From the NCBI RefSeq assembly GCF_012641435.1, contig NZ_JABAIJ010000006.1, forward strand, positions 62,001 to 126,000: 64,000 nt of DNA, in the 5' to 3' direction. Each line of letters opens with the position of its first letter. Positions within the stretch are counted from its first letter, which is position 1. This document shows, piece after piece, positions 44,353 to 52,753 of the stretch. Position numbers and translations under genes: made by a program. The notes under the pieces are model-generated. The model saw nothing but the letters and a program-made list of their open reading frames with translations, was not told where the DNA came from and searched no databases. The stretch is from Rhizobium sp. P38BS-XIX (lineage in GTDB: Bacteria; Pseudomonadota; Alphaproteobacteria; Rhizobiales; Rhizobiaceae).

Positions 44353-44464
44353 CCCTCAATACTTACGAAACCTTGTCCGCGGATTTAGGTTTAAGCAATG
44401 TTCTTGCTCTATCGTGACCATTAACACGCCGATTTGGCGTCACGGTTCAATGGGAAGAACGTTC

Positions 44465-44941
44465 ATGGCCACGATCAATTCCACCAGCTTCAGCGGCGAT
44501 ACTCTGGAGATCATTGCCTTCCGGCTCCACGAGCAGGAATTCTGCGTCAAGACCACGACCATCCGCGAAATCCGCGGCTGGGCGCCGTCGACGCCGATCC
44601 CGCATGCGCCGGCCGATGTCATCGGCGTCATGAACCTGCGCGGCTCGGTCATTCCGATCATTGATCTCGCCTATAAGCTCGGCATGCAGAGCACGGTCGC
44701 CAACGAGCGCAGCGCCATAGTCGTCGCCGAAGTGCACAACATGGTCATCGGCATGCTGGTCGATCGCGTCTCGGACATCCTGACGATCGCTTCCGAGCAG
44801 GTTCAGCCCGTTCCGGAAGTCACCGCTTCCTTCGATCGCGCCTATTGCGAAGGCATCATCGCCACCGAAAACGGCATGATCTGCTTCCTGAACCTCGCCA
44901 AGATGTTCAAGGAAAACGAAACGGAAGAACTGGCAGCCTAA
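44465..44941 (+). CDS. cheW: chemotaxis adaptor protein CheW
   Basis: A 158-residue single CheW domain linking chemoreceptors to CheA. The family pattern is seen in DTLEIIAFRLHEQEFCVKTTTIREI, PHAPADVIGVMNLRGSVIPIIDLAYKLG (the LRGxVIPIIDL core), ERSAIVVAEVHNMVIGMLVD and VSDILTI. GGAAG lies 7 bp before the ATG at 44465; upstream in-frame starts have no ribosome-binding site. It is followed by a strong terminator and then a chemoreceptor gene; no cheA or che cluster is in the window, so it probably serves that or the main rhizobial che system. Confidence 0.9.
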   Translation: MATINSTSFSGDTLEIIAFRLHEQEFCVKTTTIREIRGWAPSTPIPHAPADVIGVMNLRGSVIPIIDLAYKLGMQSTVANERSAIVVAEVHNMVIGMLVDRVSDILTIASEQVQPVPEVTASFDRAYCEGIIATENGMICFLNLAKMFKENETEELAA

Positions 44942-45240
44942 TTCTTTCCGCTCACGCTTCTGAAAAAGCCGTCACCTTCCCAGTGGCGGCTTTTTTGTTC
45001 CGTACAATTTTAGAGAGTTCTTTTTTATTTAAATTATAATTTCTAATATACTGAATTTTACTCAAAATTAAGGGGCAGATTCCATCATCAATTGTGAAGC
45101 GAGGGAACGAAAACACAATCTCAACATTCCGACCATTCCCGTGCGGAGCGCCGTCATGACGGTGCAACGACGTGCGCGGCCGCCCGCTTCGATGCCTTAT
45201 CGACGCCCGGCAAGCGTGAGCCTTCTGAGAGGGAATAGGA
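44942..45240. other. 299-bp region between cheW and the chemoreceptor gene
   Basis: It contains the cheW terminator (44963-44997) and then an unusually AT-rich stretch (about 45004-45075, runs such as TTTTTTATTTAAATTATAAT) that contrasts with the GC-rich surroundings. Downstream, the last 50 bp before the chemoreceptor gene have AGAGGGAATAGGA as ribosome-binding site. No gene is supported. Confidence 0.5.
44963..44997 (+). terminator. rho-independent terminator of cheW
   Basis: AAAAAGCCGTCAC (44963-44975) pairs with GTGGCGGCTTTTT (44983-44995, one G-U pair), with T-run 44991-44996. Located 22 bp beyond the stop. Confidence 0.85.
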
Positions 45241-46914
45241 ATGTTCAGTCTATCATCGGATGCCAGTCGCATTCTGTCGGCCGTTTCCAAATCGCAGGCC
45301 GTCATCGAATTCGATCTTCAGGGTAACATACTGACAGCAAACGAGAATTTCTGCCACGCCTTGGGTTATGATCTGAAGGAAATCGTCGGCAATCATCACC
45401 GGATATTCTGCGACCCCTCCTTTGCTGCAACCCCTGCCTATGCGGATTTCTGGGCGCGGCTTGGTCGCGGCGAACATGATGCCGGTACGTATAAGCGGCT
45501 CGCCAAGGGCAATCGCGAGATCTGGATTCAAGCCTCCTACAACCCGGTTTTTCGCAATGGAAAGCCGGTGAAGGTTGTAAAATTCGCCGCCGACGTGACG
45601 GAAGCCCAAAAAAAGTCAATCGACGATGCCGGCAAGCTTGAGGCGCTTTCCCGCTCGCAAGCCGTCATCGAATTCCTGCCGACGGGTGAGATCCTGACGG
45701 CCAACGACAATTTCTGCGGCGCCCTCGGCTATGCGCTGAGCGAGATCGTCGGCAAGCACCACAGCATGTTCTGCGATCCCGCCTATGCGCGCACCGAGGA
45801 ATACAAGCAGTTCTGGCAGCGCCTGGCTCAGGGCGAGTTTATCGCCAATGAGTTCGTGCGCTACGGCAAGGGCGGCAAGGAGATCTGGATCCAGGCCGCG
45901 TACAATCCGATCGTCGGTTCCGACGGCAAGGTCTACAAGGTGGTCAAGTTCGCGACCGACGTCACCTCGCGTATGAGCGCCATCAGCGAGCTTGCCGGCG
46001 CGCTCAGAAAGCTCTCGGAAGGCGATCTGACCAGAACACTCGATCATTCCTTCGTCCCGTCCATGGAGCAGCTTCGCCAGGATTTCAACGCCACGATTCA
46101 CAAGCTCTCGGAGACCTTGACCACAGTCGGCGAGAACGCCAGCGCCATTGCTGCCGGCTCACGCGAACTCGGCGATTCCGCTGAATCCTTCTCTCGCCGC
46201 ACCGAGCAGCAGGCCGCTTCGGTCGAAGAGACGGCGGCCGCACTGGAAGAGATCACCACCACAGTCGCCGATTCCAGCCAGCGTGCGGAAGAAGCAGGCC
46301 GCCTCGTGGCGGAAACCAAGCGGGGCGCGGAAGAATCCGGAACCGTGGTCCGCAACGCCGTCGCCGCCATGGATCAGATCGAAAAATCCTCGCGCGAAAT
46401 CACCAATATCATCGGCGTCATCGATGACATCGCCTTCCAGACGAACCTTCTCGCCCTCAATGCCGGTGTCGAGGCGGCCCGGGCTGGTGAAGCGGGCAAG
46501 GGCTTTGCGGTCGTAGCGCAGGAGGTGCGTGAACTGGCGCAGCGCTCGGCGAGTGCCGCCAAGGAAATCAAGGCACTGATCACCACATCGAGCGAGCATG
46601 TGAAAAACGGCGTCGGCCTCGTCGGCCAGACCGGTAGGGCGCTGGAGCAGATCGTCACCCAGGTCGCCGATATCAACGGCAATGTCGCGGCCATCGTAAA
46701 GGCCTCCAAGGAGCAGACGATCGGCCTTCGGGAAATCAATGCGGCAATCAACTCGCTGGATCAGACCACGCAGCAGAATGCCGCCATGGTCGAGGAAAGC
46801 ACGGCGGCAAGCCTCAGGCTGGCCCATGAAGCGGACGCGCTGCATATGTTGCTTGCCCAGTTTCGCCTGGCCGAAACGATGATCCGGGCAATCGCGATCC
46901 GACGCGCCGCCTGA
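45241..46914 (+). CDS. soluble methyl-accepting chemotaxis protein with two PAS domains
   Basis: A 557-residue chemoreceptor with no transmembrane helix. Two PAS domains (about 15-120 and 135-243) are near-duplicates: each contains SQAVIEF, ILTAN(E/D)NFC, ALGY, EIVG(N/K)HH, FCDP, EIWIQA(S/A)YNP and KVVKFA(A/T)DVT. A helical linker (STLSEGDLTRTL-like segment about 250-300) precedes the MCP signalling domain (about 300-530; VEETAAALEEITTTV, DDIAFQTNLLALNAGVEAARAGE, ALITTSSEHV). The PAS-A/PAS-B layout resembles Aer-type or heme-PAS sensors for redox or oxygen; the ligand is unknown. No NWETF-type C-terminal CheR pentapeptide is present. Confidence 0.9.
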   Translation: MFSLSSDASRILSAVSKSQAVIEFDLQGNILTANENFCHALGYDLKEIVGNHHRIFCDPSFAATPAYADFWARLGRGEHDAGTYKRLAKGNREIWIQASYNPVFRNGKPVKVVKFAADVTEAQKKSIDDAGKLEALSRSQAVIEFLPTGEILTANDNFCGALGYALSEIVGKHHSMFCDPAYARTEEYKQFWQRLAQGEFIANEFVRYGKGGKEIWIQAAYNPIVGSDGKVYKVVKFATDVTSRMSAISELAGALRKLSEGDLTRTLDHSFVPSMEQLRQDFNATIHKLSETLTTVGENASAIAAGSRELGDSAESFSRRTEQQAASVEETAAALEEITTTVADSSQRAEEAGRLVAETKRGAEESGTVVRNAVAAMDQIEKSSREITNIIGVIDDIAFQTNLLALNAGVEAARAGEAGKGFAVVAQEVRELAQRSASAAKEIKALITTSSEHVKNGVGLVGQTGRALEQIVTQVADINGNVAAIVKASKEQTIGLREINAAINSLDQTTQQNAAMVEESTAASLRLAHEADALHMLLAQFRLAETMIRAIAIRRAA

Positions 46915-46938
46915 TCTGTCGACCGATCGCTCAGAACG

Positions 46939-46976
46939 AAGCCGCCCCGACGAACCGGGGCGGCTTGTCATTTCAT
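46939..46976. terminator. terminator between the convergent MCP and OFA genes
   Basis: AAGCCGCCCCG (46939-46949) pairs perfectly over 11 bp with CGGGGCGGCTT (46956-46966), followed by TGTCATTT. It lies 24 bp past the chemoreceptor stop and about 10-20 bp from the OFA transporter stop on the other strand, so it likely terminates in both directions. Confidence 0.75.
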
Positions 46977-46985
46977 GAGATGCTA

Positions 46986-48647
46986 TCAGCTGAAGAGAGC
47001 GTAGGTGCTCTTGATCGTCACCCACACGCCCCAAAGCAGCGGAATGCCGACGATGGCCCAGGCAATCAAAGCTTTGCCGTCGAACCCGCCTGTGCCGATA
47101 CCGAAGGAGCCAGTCGGGCCGGCATTGGCGGCAGCGGTCTTTGCCTGGAGTGCGGCCACTTCTTCGTCCGACATGAACCATTTGTCGGCGAGAGGCTTGA
47201 CCAGCGCATTGGCGATCAGCCCCAGTGCCAGCATCCCGGCAAGGATGTACATGGTGAACGTGTAAAGCTGCGCGCCTTCGACGCCGGCGGCCTTTTGCGC
47301 CTCGCGGATGTAATTGACCACGACAGGCCCGATGATGCCCGCCGTCGCCCAGGCCGTCAGCAGGCGGCCATGGATTGCGCCCACGAACTGAGTTCCGAAG
47401 ATATCGGCGAGATAAGCGGGAACAGTCGCAAAACCACCGCCATACATCGACAGGATGATGCAGATCGCACCAACGAACAGCACCCGGCTATGGATGCCTG
47501 CCGCCCAGGGCGCCAGGATGTAAAGCGCGATGCCGATGACAAAGAAGCAGTAATAGGTGTTCTTGCGGCCGATCTTGTCGGACAGCGACGCCCAGAAAAA
47601 ACGCCCGCCAATGTTGAACAAAGAGATCAGCCCGGCGAAACCGGCGGCGATCGCCGCAACCGTCGCCACCTGATCTTTGCTAAGATCGCCAAACTTCACA
47701 TCCGGCAGACCGATCAACGCACCGCCGAAGATTTCCTGCAGCATGGGGGATGCCATGCCGATGACGCCAATGCCGGCGGAGACATTCAGGCACAAAACCG
47801 CCCAGATGAGCCAGAACTGCTTGGTCTTGTGAGCATCACGCAGATGCACATGCCTCGTGGTGATCATCGTGCTCTTGGCGACAGGCGGCGTCCAGCCTTC
47901 CGGACGCCAGCCGGCCGGCGGCAGGCGATAGCCGAAAGCCCCGCCCAGCATGAAGACGAAATAGATGGCCGCCATGACGATGAAGGTCTGCCATACGCCG
48001 ACGGACGTATCGGTGCGGAAGTTGTTCATCAGCAGGCTTGCGAGCGGAGCGCCGATCATCGCGCCACCGCCGAAGCCCATGATCGCCATGCCGGTCGCCA
48101 TGCCGCGCCGATCAGGGAACCATTTGATCAGCGTCGAAACGGGAGAGATATAGCCGAGCCCCAGGCCGATGCCGCCGATAACGCCCGCACCGATCCACAT
48201 CACCCAGAGTTGGTGGAAAATGACACCCACAGCCGCAATGACGATGCCGCCGCACCAGCAGCAGGAGGCAACGACGCCGGCCTTGCGCGGCCCGACCTTT
48301 TCCAGCCAGCCGCCCCATATGGCGGCGGAAGAACCGAGCAACACGAAGAAGAGCGTATAGATCCAGCCGAGATCGCTGACGCGCCAATCACAGCTCGTCG
48401 TGAAAAGGGCGCTGAGAAGATTGAGATTCGCGCACTCGGCTGGAGCCGGCGTCGGCGTACCGAGCGCCTTGGAAAGCGGCAGCCAGAAAACGCTGAAGCC
48501 ATAGGCCATGCCGATGCAGAGGTGGATCGCAAGTGCGGCCGGCGGCACCAGCCACCGATTGAAACCTGGCTTGGCGATGATGCGCTCGCGATCGAGCAGA
48601 CCCGCAGTTGTTACTCCCCTAGAACCACTCGTATCCGCAGCCGCCAT
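46986..48647 (-). CDS. OFA-family (oxalate/formate antiporter-like) MFS transporter
   Basis: A 553-residue major facilitator with 12 hydrophobic segments and a short C-terminal extension. OFA-type signatures: FNRWLVPPAALAIHLCIGMAYGFSVF, GWIYTLFFVLLGSSAAIWGGW, GGIGLGLGYISPVSTLIKWFPDRRGMATGMAIMGFGGGA, and GGFATVPAYLADIFGTQFVGAIHGRLLTAWATAG in the second half. The start is set at the ATG 48645-48647: GGAGGAG precedes it by 6 bp, whereas an upstream TTG would remove the spacing. It is the last gene downstream of the fds formate dehydrogenase operon on the same strand, so it probably imports formate or another monocarboxylate for that enzyme (inference). Confidence 0.88.
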   Translation of the reverse strand: MAAADTSGSRGVTTAGLLDRERIIAKPGFNRWLVPPAALAIHLCIGMAYGFSVFWLPLSKALGTPTPAPAECANLNLLSALFTTSCDWRVSDLGWIYTLFFVLLGSSAAIWGGWLEKVGPRKAGVVASCCWCGGIVIAAVGVIFHQLWVMWIGAGVIGGIGLGLGYISPVSTLIKWFPDRRGMATGMAIMGFGGGAMIGAPLASLLMNNFRTDTSVGVWQTFIVMAAIYFVFMLGGAFGYRLPPAGWRPEGWTPPVAKSTMITTRHVHLRDAHKTKQFWLIWAVLCLNVSAGIGVIGMASPMLQEIFGGALIGLPDVKFGDLSKDQVATVAAIAAGFAGLISLFNIGGRFFWASLSDKIGRKNTYYCFFVIGIALYILAPWAAGIHSRVLFVGAICIILSMYGGGFATVPAYLADIFGTQFVGAIHGRLLTAWATAGIIGPVVVNYIREAQKAAGVEGAQLYTFTMYILAGMLALGLIANALVKPLADKWFMSDEEVAALQAKTAAANAGPTGSFGIGTGGFDGKALIAWAIVGIPLLWGVWVTIKSTYALFS

Positions 48648-48755
48648 GAACAACTCCTCCGCGTTTCAAAGACCAGCACCCAAGTTTTTCAGAAAGAATC
48701 ACTTGTCAGGCAGATTCTCCCACTGCCACTCAATAGCATTTGTCGGTTTTGGATA

Positions 48756-49022
48756 CTAAGGCGACGTGACTTTCTCCACTGGCATGGGCCGATGGATCAT
48801 TTGTGCGGCTTCCAGCACGAGCGGGTGCAGGCCGCTATCGCCCTTCTCGATGATTTCGAACAGTTGCCGCCGCATGCGCGGCTCCCAGAACTTGTTGATA
48901 TGGTTGGCAACCCCCTCCACCGATTCGCTTGCCGGCTGCGTCTTGAAAAACGTAGCAATCTGGTTGGCCATATAGACGAGTTTGGCTTCCGTCTTGCCGT
49001 GCGGCGAGTCGTCAGGCGACAT
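48756..49022 (-). CDS. fdsD: NAD-dependent formate dehydrogenase delta subunit
   Basis: An 88-residue small subunit. The sequence contains KLVYMANQIATFFKTQPAS and ANHINKFWEPRMRRQLFEII, typical of FdsD; this subunit is needed for full assembly and activity of the soluble FDH. The ATG complementary to 49020-49022 overlaps the fdhD stop region by 11 bp, so the genes are coupled. A longer frame upstream is inside fdhD and not conserved. It ends the fds operon 108 bp before the OFA transporter gene. Confidence 0.85.
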   Translation of the reverse strand: MSPDDSPHGKTEAKLVYMANQIATFFKTQPASESVEGVANHINKFWEPRMRRQLFEIIEKGDSGLHPLVLEAAQMIHRPMPVEKVTSP

Positions 49023-49839
49023 CGGCGATGCTCCCTGGGGTAATGCGATGCGGATGGGTGAAAATCTCGAAATCGTCGCCGCGCACCAGCGCGACAAGCG
49101 TCATGCCGGCCTCATCGGCCGTGCGAATGGCAAGCGCCGTCGGGGCGGAGATGGCAACGAGTACGGAGCTGCCCAGGATCGCGGCTTTCTGCACCATCTC
49201 CACCGACAGACGGCTGGTGACGGCGACAACGCCTTCCGCGCCCTTGCGGCCCGAGCGGACGACCGCGCCGCAGAGCTTGTCGAGCGCATTGTGCCGGCCG
49301 ACGTCCTCGCGCACCGCAAGCAATCCCTCCGACGGGATATAGAAACCGGCACCATGAACCGCACGCGTCTCGCGATGCAACGGCTGGGCGTCGTTCAGCA
49401 GAGCGATCGCGCTGACGATATCCTTTTGCGTCAGCGTCAGGGCGACCTTGGAAACGTCGGGAACCTTGCGCACCGCTTGTTCGATCGATTCGATACCGCA
49501 GAGCCCGCAGCCGACAGGCCCCGCCATATGCCGGCGGCGGAGCCGCAAGGCATCGGCCGCATCGTCGATGAGACTAGTCTGAACGTCGATCCCCTGCTCA
49601 TCCTCGATCGTCTCGATGGCAGCGATCTGATCGATATCGGTAATAATCCCCTCGGTCAGGCTGAAGCCGACGGCAAAATCCTCAAGATCGGCTGGCGTGC
49701 CCATCATGACGGCATGAGACGATCCACCATAGGAAAAAGCGATCGGCACTTCCTCCGGGACGATACGCGTTCCCGAACGGACCAGTCCATCGCGGCGGGC
49801 GGTTTCGGGAACGGTAGTCTTGGGCTGAAAACTGCTCAT
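49012..49839 (-). CDS. fdhD: formate dehydrogenase accessory sulfurtransferase FdhD
   Basis: A 275-residue protein that sulfurates the molybdenum cofactor before insertion into formate dehydrogenase. The catalytic motif C111-G-L-C114 in GPVGCGLCG is intact, flanked by FAVGFSLTEGII upstream and AFYIPSEGLLAVREDVGRHNALDKLCG and RLSVEMVQKAAILGSSVLVAISAPTALA downstream. It sits between fdsA (30 bp gap) and fdsD (11-bp overlap), which matches its role in activating FdsA. Confidence 0.93.
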   Translation of the reverse strand: MSSFQPKTTVPETARRDGLVRSGTRIVPEEVPIAFSYGGSSHAVMMGTPADLEDFAVGFSLTEGIITDIDQIAAIETIEDEQGIDVQTSLIDDAADALRLRRRHMAGPVGCGLCGIESIEQAVRKVPDVSKVALTLTQKDIVSAIALLNDAQPLHRETRAVHGAGFYIPSEGLLAVREDVGRHNALDKLCGAVVRSGRKGAEGVVAVTSRLSVEMVQKAAILGSSVLVAISAPTALAIRTADEAGMTLVALVRGDDFEIFTHPHRITPGSIADVA

Positions 49840-49868
49840 TGGCTAAAGCAATATCTCTCCATGCAATC

Positions 49869-52748
49869 TCATTCCGCAGCCTCCATCTTCCCGGCAATAC
49901 GGCGGGATTGCTTGGCCTGCTCGTCATAGTCGACCTGCCACTGGGACGGACCGTTCGACGGCGAAACCTGCACGGCCGTCACCTTGTATTCCGGGCAGTT
50001 CGTCGCCCAGTCGGTGTAGTCCGTGGTGATGACGTTCGCCTGCGTGTCCGGATGATGGAAGGTCGTATAGACGACGCCGGGCGCCACGCGGTCGGTAATC
50101 AAGGCGCGGAGCGTCGTGTCACCGGAGCGGCTGCTGAGCCTGATCCAGTCGCCCTCGCGGATGCCGCGCTGCTCGGCGTCATGCGGATGGATCTCCAACC
50201 GGTCTTCCGCATGCCAGACGACGTTTTCCGTGCGTCGTGTCTGCGCGCCGACATTGTACTGACTGAGAATGCGCCCGGTGGTGAGCAACAGCGGGAAGCG
50301 CGGACCGGTGCGCTCGTCAGTGGCAACATATTCCGTGCGAATGAACTTGCCCTTGCCGCGCACGAAGCCGTCGACATGCATGATCGGCGAGCCGAGCGGC
50401 GTCTTCTCGTTGCAGGGCCACTGTACCGAGCCCATCTTCTCCAGGTACTCGTAGGAGACGAGCGCGAAGCTTGGCGTCGTCGCGGCGATCTCATCCATGA
50501 TTTCGGACGGATGGCTATAGTTCCAGCCAAGACCCATGGCCTGCGCCATCTTCTGCGTCACCTCCCAGTCGGCATAGCCGTTGCGCGGCGTCATGACCTT
50601 GCGGACGCGGTTGATGCGGCGCTCGGCATTGGTGAAGGTGCCATCCTTTTCGAGGAAGGTCGAACCCGGCAGGAAGACGTGAGCGTAGTTTGCCGTCTCG
50701 TTCAGGAAGAGATCGTGAACGACGACGCATTCCATCGCGGCAAGGCCGGCAGCGACATGCTTGGTATCCGGGTCGGACTGGAGGATATCCTCGCCCTGAA
50801 TGTAGATGCCCTTGAACGTACCCTCGACGGCAGCGTCGAGCATGTTGGTGATGCGCAGGCCCGGCTCGTTGTTGAGCTTCACGCCCCAGAGCTTTTCGAA
50901 GACATCACGCGTCGCATCATCGGAGATATGACGATAGCCCGGCAGCTCGTGCGGGAAAGACCCCATGTCGCACGAGCCCTGCACATTGTTCTGGCCGCGC
51001 AGCGGGTTCACGCCGACGCCTGGACGGCCGATATTGCCCGTGACCATCGCGAGGTTGGCGATTGCCATGACGGTCGTCGAGCCCTGACTGTGTTCGGTCA
51101 CACCGAGGCCGTAGTAAATCGCCCCATTGCCACCCTTCGCAAAGAGGCGAGCGGCACCCCGTACGAGCTCGGGAGAAACGCCGGTATATTTTTCCGTTTC
51201 TTCCGGGCTGTGCTGTGGCTCGGCAACGAAAGCACCCCAATCCTCGAATTCGGACCAGTCGCAGCGCTCGCGGATGAAAGCTTCGTCGAACAGGCCCTCG
51301 GTGACGATGACGTGAGCCAGTGCCGTCAGCATCGCGACATTGGTACCGGGCTTCAGCGGCAGGTGATAGCTCGCCTCGACATGCGGCGTACGCACCAGAT
51401 CGATGCGGCGCGGATCGATGACGATGAGCTTTGCACCCTGACGCAGACGCTTTTTCAGGCGCGAGCCAAAGACCGGGTGGCCATCGGTAGGATTGGCGCC
51501 GATGACGAGGACGACGTCGGAATGCTCGACACTGTCGAAATTCTGCGTTCCGGCCGAGGTGCCGAAAGCCTGGCCAAGACCATAACCGGTCGGAGAGTGG
51601 CAGACGCGGGCGCAAGTATCGACATTGTTGTTGCCGAAACCGGCACGGATCAGCTTCTGGACGAGATAGGTTTCCTCGTTGGTGCAGCGAGACGAGGTAA
51701 TACCGCCCACGGACTCGCGGCCATATTGATATTGCAGACGCTTGAATTCATTGGCGACATGCGCGTACGCTTCTTCCCAAGTAACCTCGCGCCACGGATC
51801 GGTGATCTTTTCGCGGACCATCGGGTTGAGAATGCGGTCCTTGTGGGTCGAATAGCCGTATGCAAAGCGGCCCTTGACGCAGGAATGGCCGCGATTGGCC
51901 TGACCGTCCTTCCACGGCACCATGCGCACCAGCTCTTCGCCACGCATTTCCGCCTTGAACGAGCAGCCGACGCCGCAATAGGCACAGGTGGTAACGGCAG
52001 AATGTTCCGGCTGGCCGATCGCGATCACCGACTTCTCGGTGAGGGTCGCTGTCGGGCAAGCCTGCACGCAGGCGCCGCAGGACACGCATTCGCTGTCGAC
52101 GAAATTCTCATGCATGCCGGGCGAAACGCGCGAGCCGAAGCCGCGACCCTCGATCGTCAGCGCAAAGGTCCCCTGCACTTCCTCGCAGGCGCGCACGCAG
52201 CGAGAGCAAACGATGCACTTCGACGGATCATAGGTGAAATAAGGATTCGACTCGTCCTTCGGCATCCATTTCAGATTGATGTCGCCGTTGTTGCGCGCCT
52301 TGACGTGGTTGTCGCCCTCATAGCCATAGCGCACATCGCGCAGGCCGACGGCGCCGGCCATGTCCTGCAGCTCGCAATCGCCGTTGGCGGCGCAGGTCAG
52401 ACAGTCGAGCGGATGGTCGGAGATATAAAGCTCCATCACGCCACGGCGGATATCCTTCAGCCGGCCTGTCTGCGTGTGGACGACGATACCCGGAGCAACC
52501 GGCGTCGTGCACGAGGCCGGCGTACCGTTGCGACCTTCGACCTCCACGAGACAGAGGCGGCAGGAGCCGAAAGCATCGACCATGTCGGTCGCGCAGAGCT
52601 TCGGCACCTGAATGCCGGCCTCCATGGAAGCGCGCATGATCGACGTGCCCTCAGGCACTGTGATCTGGCGTCCGTCGATGGTGAGCGTCACCATGGTTTC
52701 GGATTGGGAGGCAGGCGTGCCGTAATCGATTTCTGGAACGAGGGACAT
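49869..52748 (-). CDS. fdsA: NAD-dependent formate dehydrogenase alpha subunit (molybdenum catalytic)
   Basis: A 959-residue catalytic subunit that oxidises formate to CO2. The iron-sulfur ladder is visible: [2Fe-2S] C52, C63, C66, C80; His/Cys cluster H112, C116, C119, C125; two [4Fe-4S] sets C178-C181-C184-C188 and C221-C224-C227-C231; and the domain-entry set C255-C258-C262. The molybdenum ligand is C383 in CARVCHSPT, i.e. the Cys rather than selenocysteine form; the C-terminal molydopterin-dinucleotide domain is complete. This is the soluble FdsABG type with NADH-producing capability, used in rhizobia for formate-dependent energy or autotrophy. Confidence 0.96.
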   Translation of the reverse strand: MSLVPEIDYGTPASQSETMVTLTIDGRQITVPEGTSIMRASMEAGIQVPKLCATDMVDAFGSCRLCLVEVEGRNGTPASCTTPVAPGIVVHTQTGRLKDIRRGVMELYISDHPLDCLTCAANGDCELQDMAGAVGLRDVRYGYEGDNHVKARNNGDINLKWMPKDESNPYFTYDPSKCIVCSRCVRACEEVQGTFALTIEGRGFGSRVSPGMHENFVDSECVSCGACVQACPTATLTEKSVIAIGQPEHSAVTTCAYCGVGCSFKAEMRGEELVRMVPWKDGQANRGHSCVKGRFAYGYSTHKDRILNPMVREKITDPWREVTWEEAYAHVANEFKRLQYQYGRESVGGITSSRCTNEETYLVQKLIRAGFGNNNVDTCARVCHSPTGYGLGQAFGTSAGTQNFDSVEHSDVVLVIGANPTDGHPVFGSRLKKRLRQGAKLIVIDPRRIDLVRTPHVEASYHLPLKPGTNVAMLTALAHVIVTEGLFDEAFIRERCDWSEFEDWGAFVAEPQHSPEETEKYTGVSPELVRGAARLFAKGGNGAIYYGLGVTEHSQGSTTVMAIANLAMVTGNIGRPGVGVNPLRGQNNVQGSCDMGSFPHELPGYRHISDDATRDVFEKLWGVKLNNEPGLRITNMLDAAVEGTFKGIYIQGEDILQSDPDTKHVAAGLAAMECVVVHDLFLNETANYAHVFLPGSTFLEKDGTFTNAERRINRVRKVMTPRNGYADWEVTQKMAQAMGLGWNYSHPSEIMDEIAATTPSFALVSYEYLEKMGSVQWPCNEKTPLGSPIMHVDGFVRGKGKFIRTEYVATDERTGPRFPLLLTTGRILSQYNVGAQTRRTENVVWHAEDRLEIHPHDAEQRGIREGDWIRLSSRSGDTTLRALITDRVAPGVVYTTFHHPDTQANVITTDYTDWATNCPEYKVTAVQVSPSNGPSQWQVDYDEQAKQSRRIAGKMEAAE

Positions 52749-52753
52749 GGATC

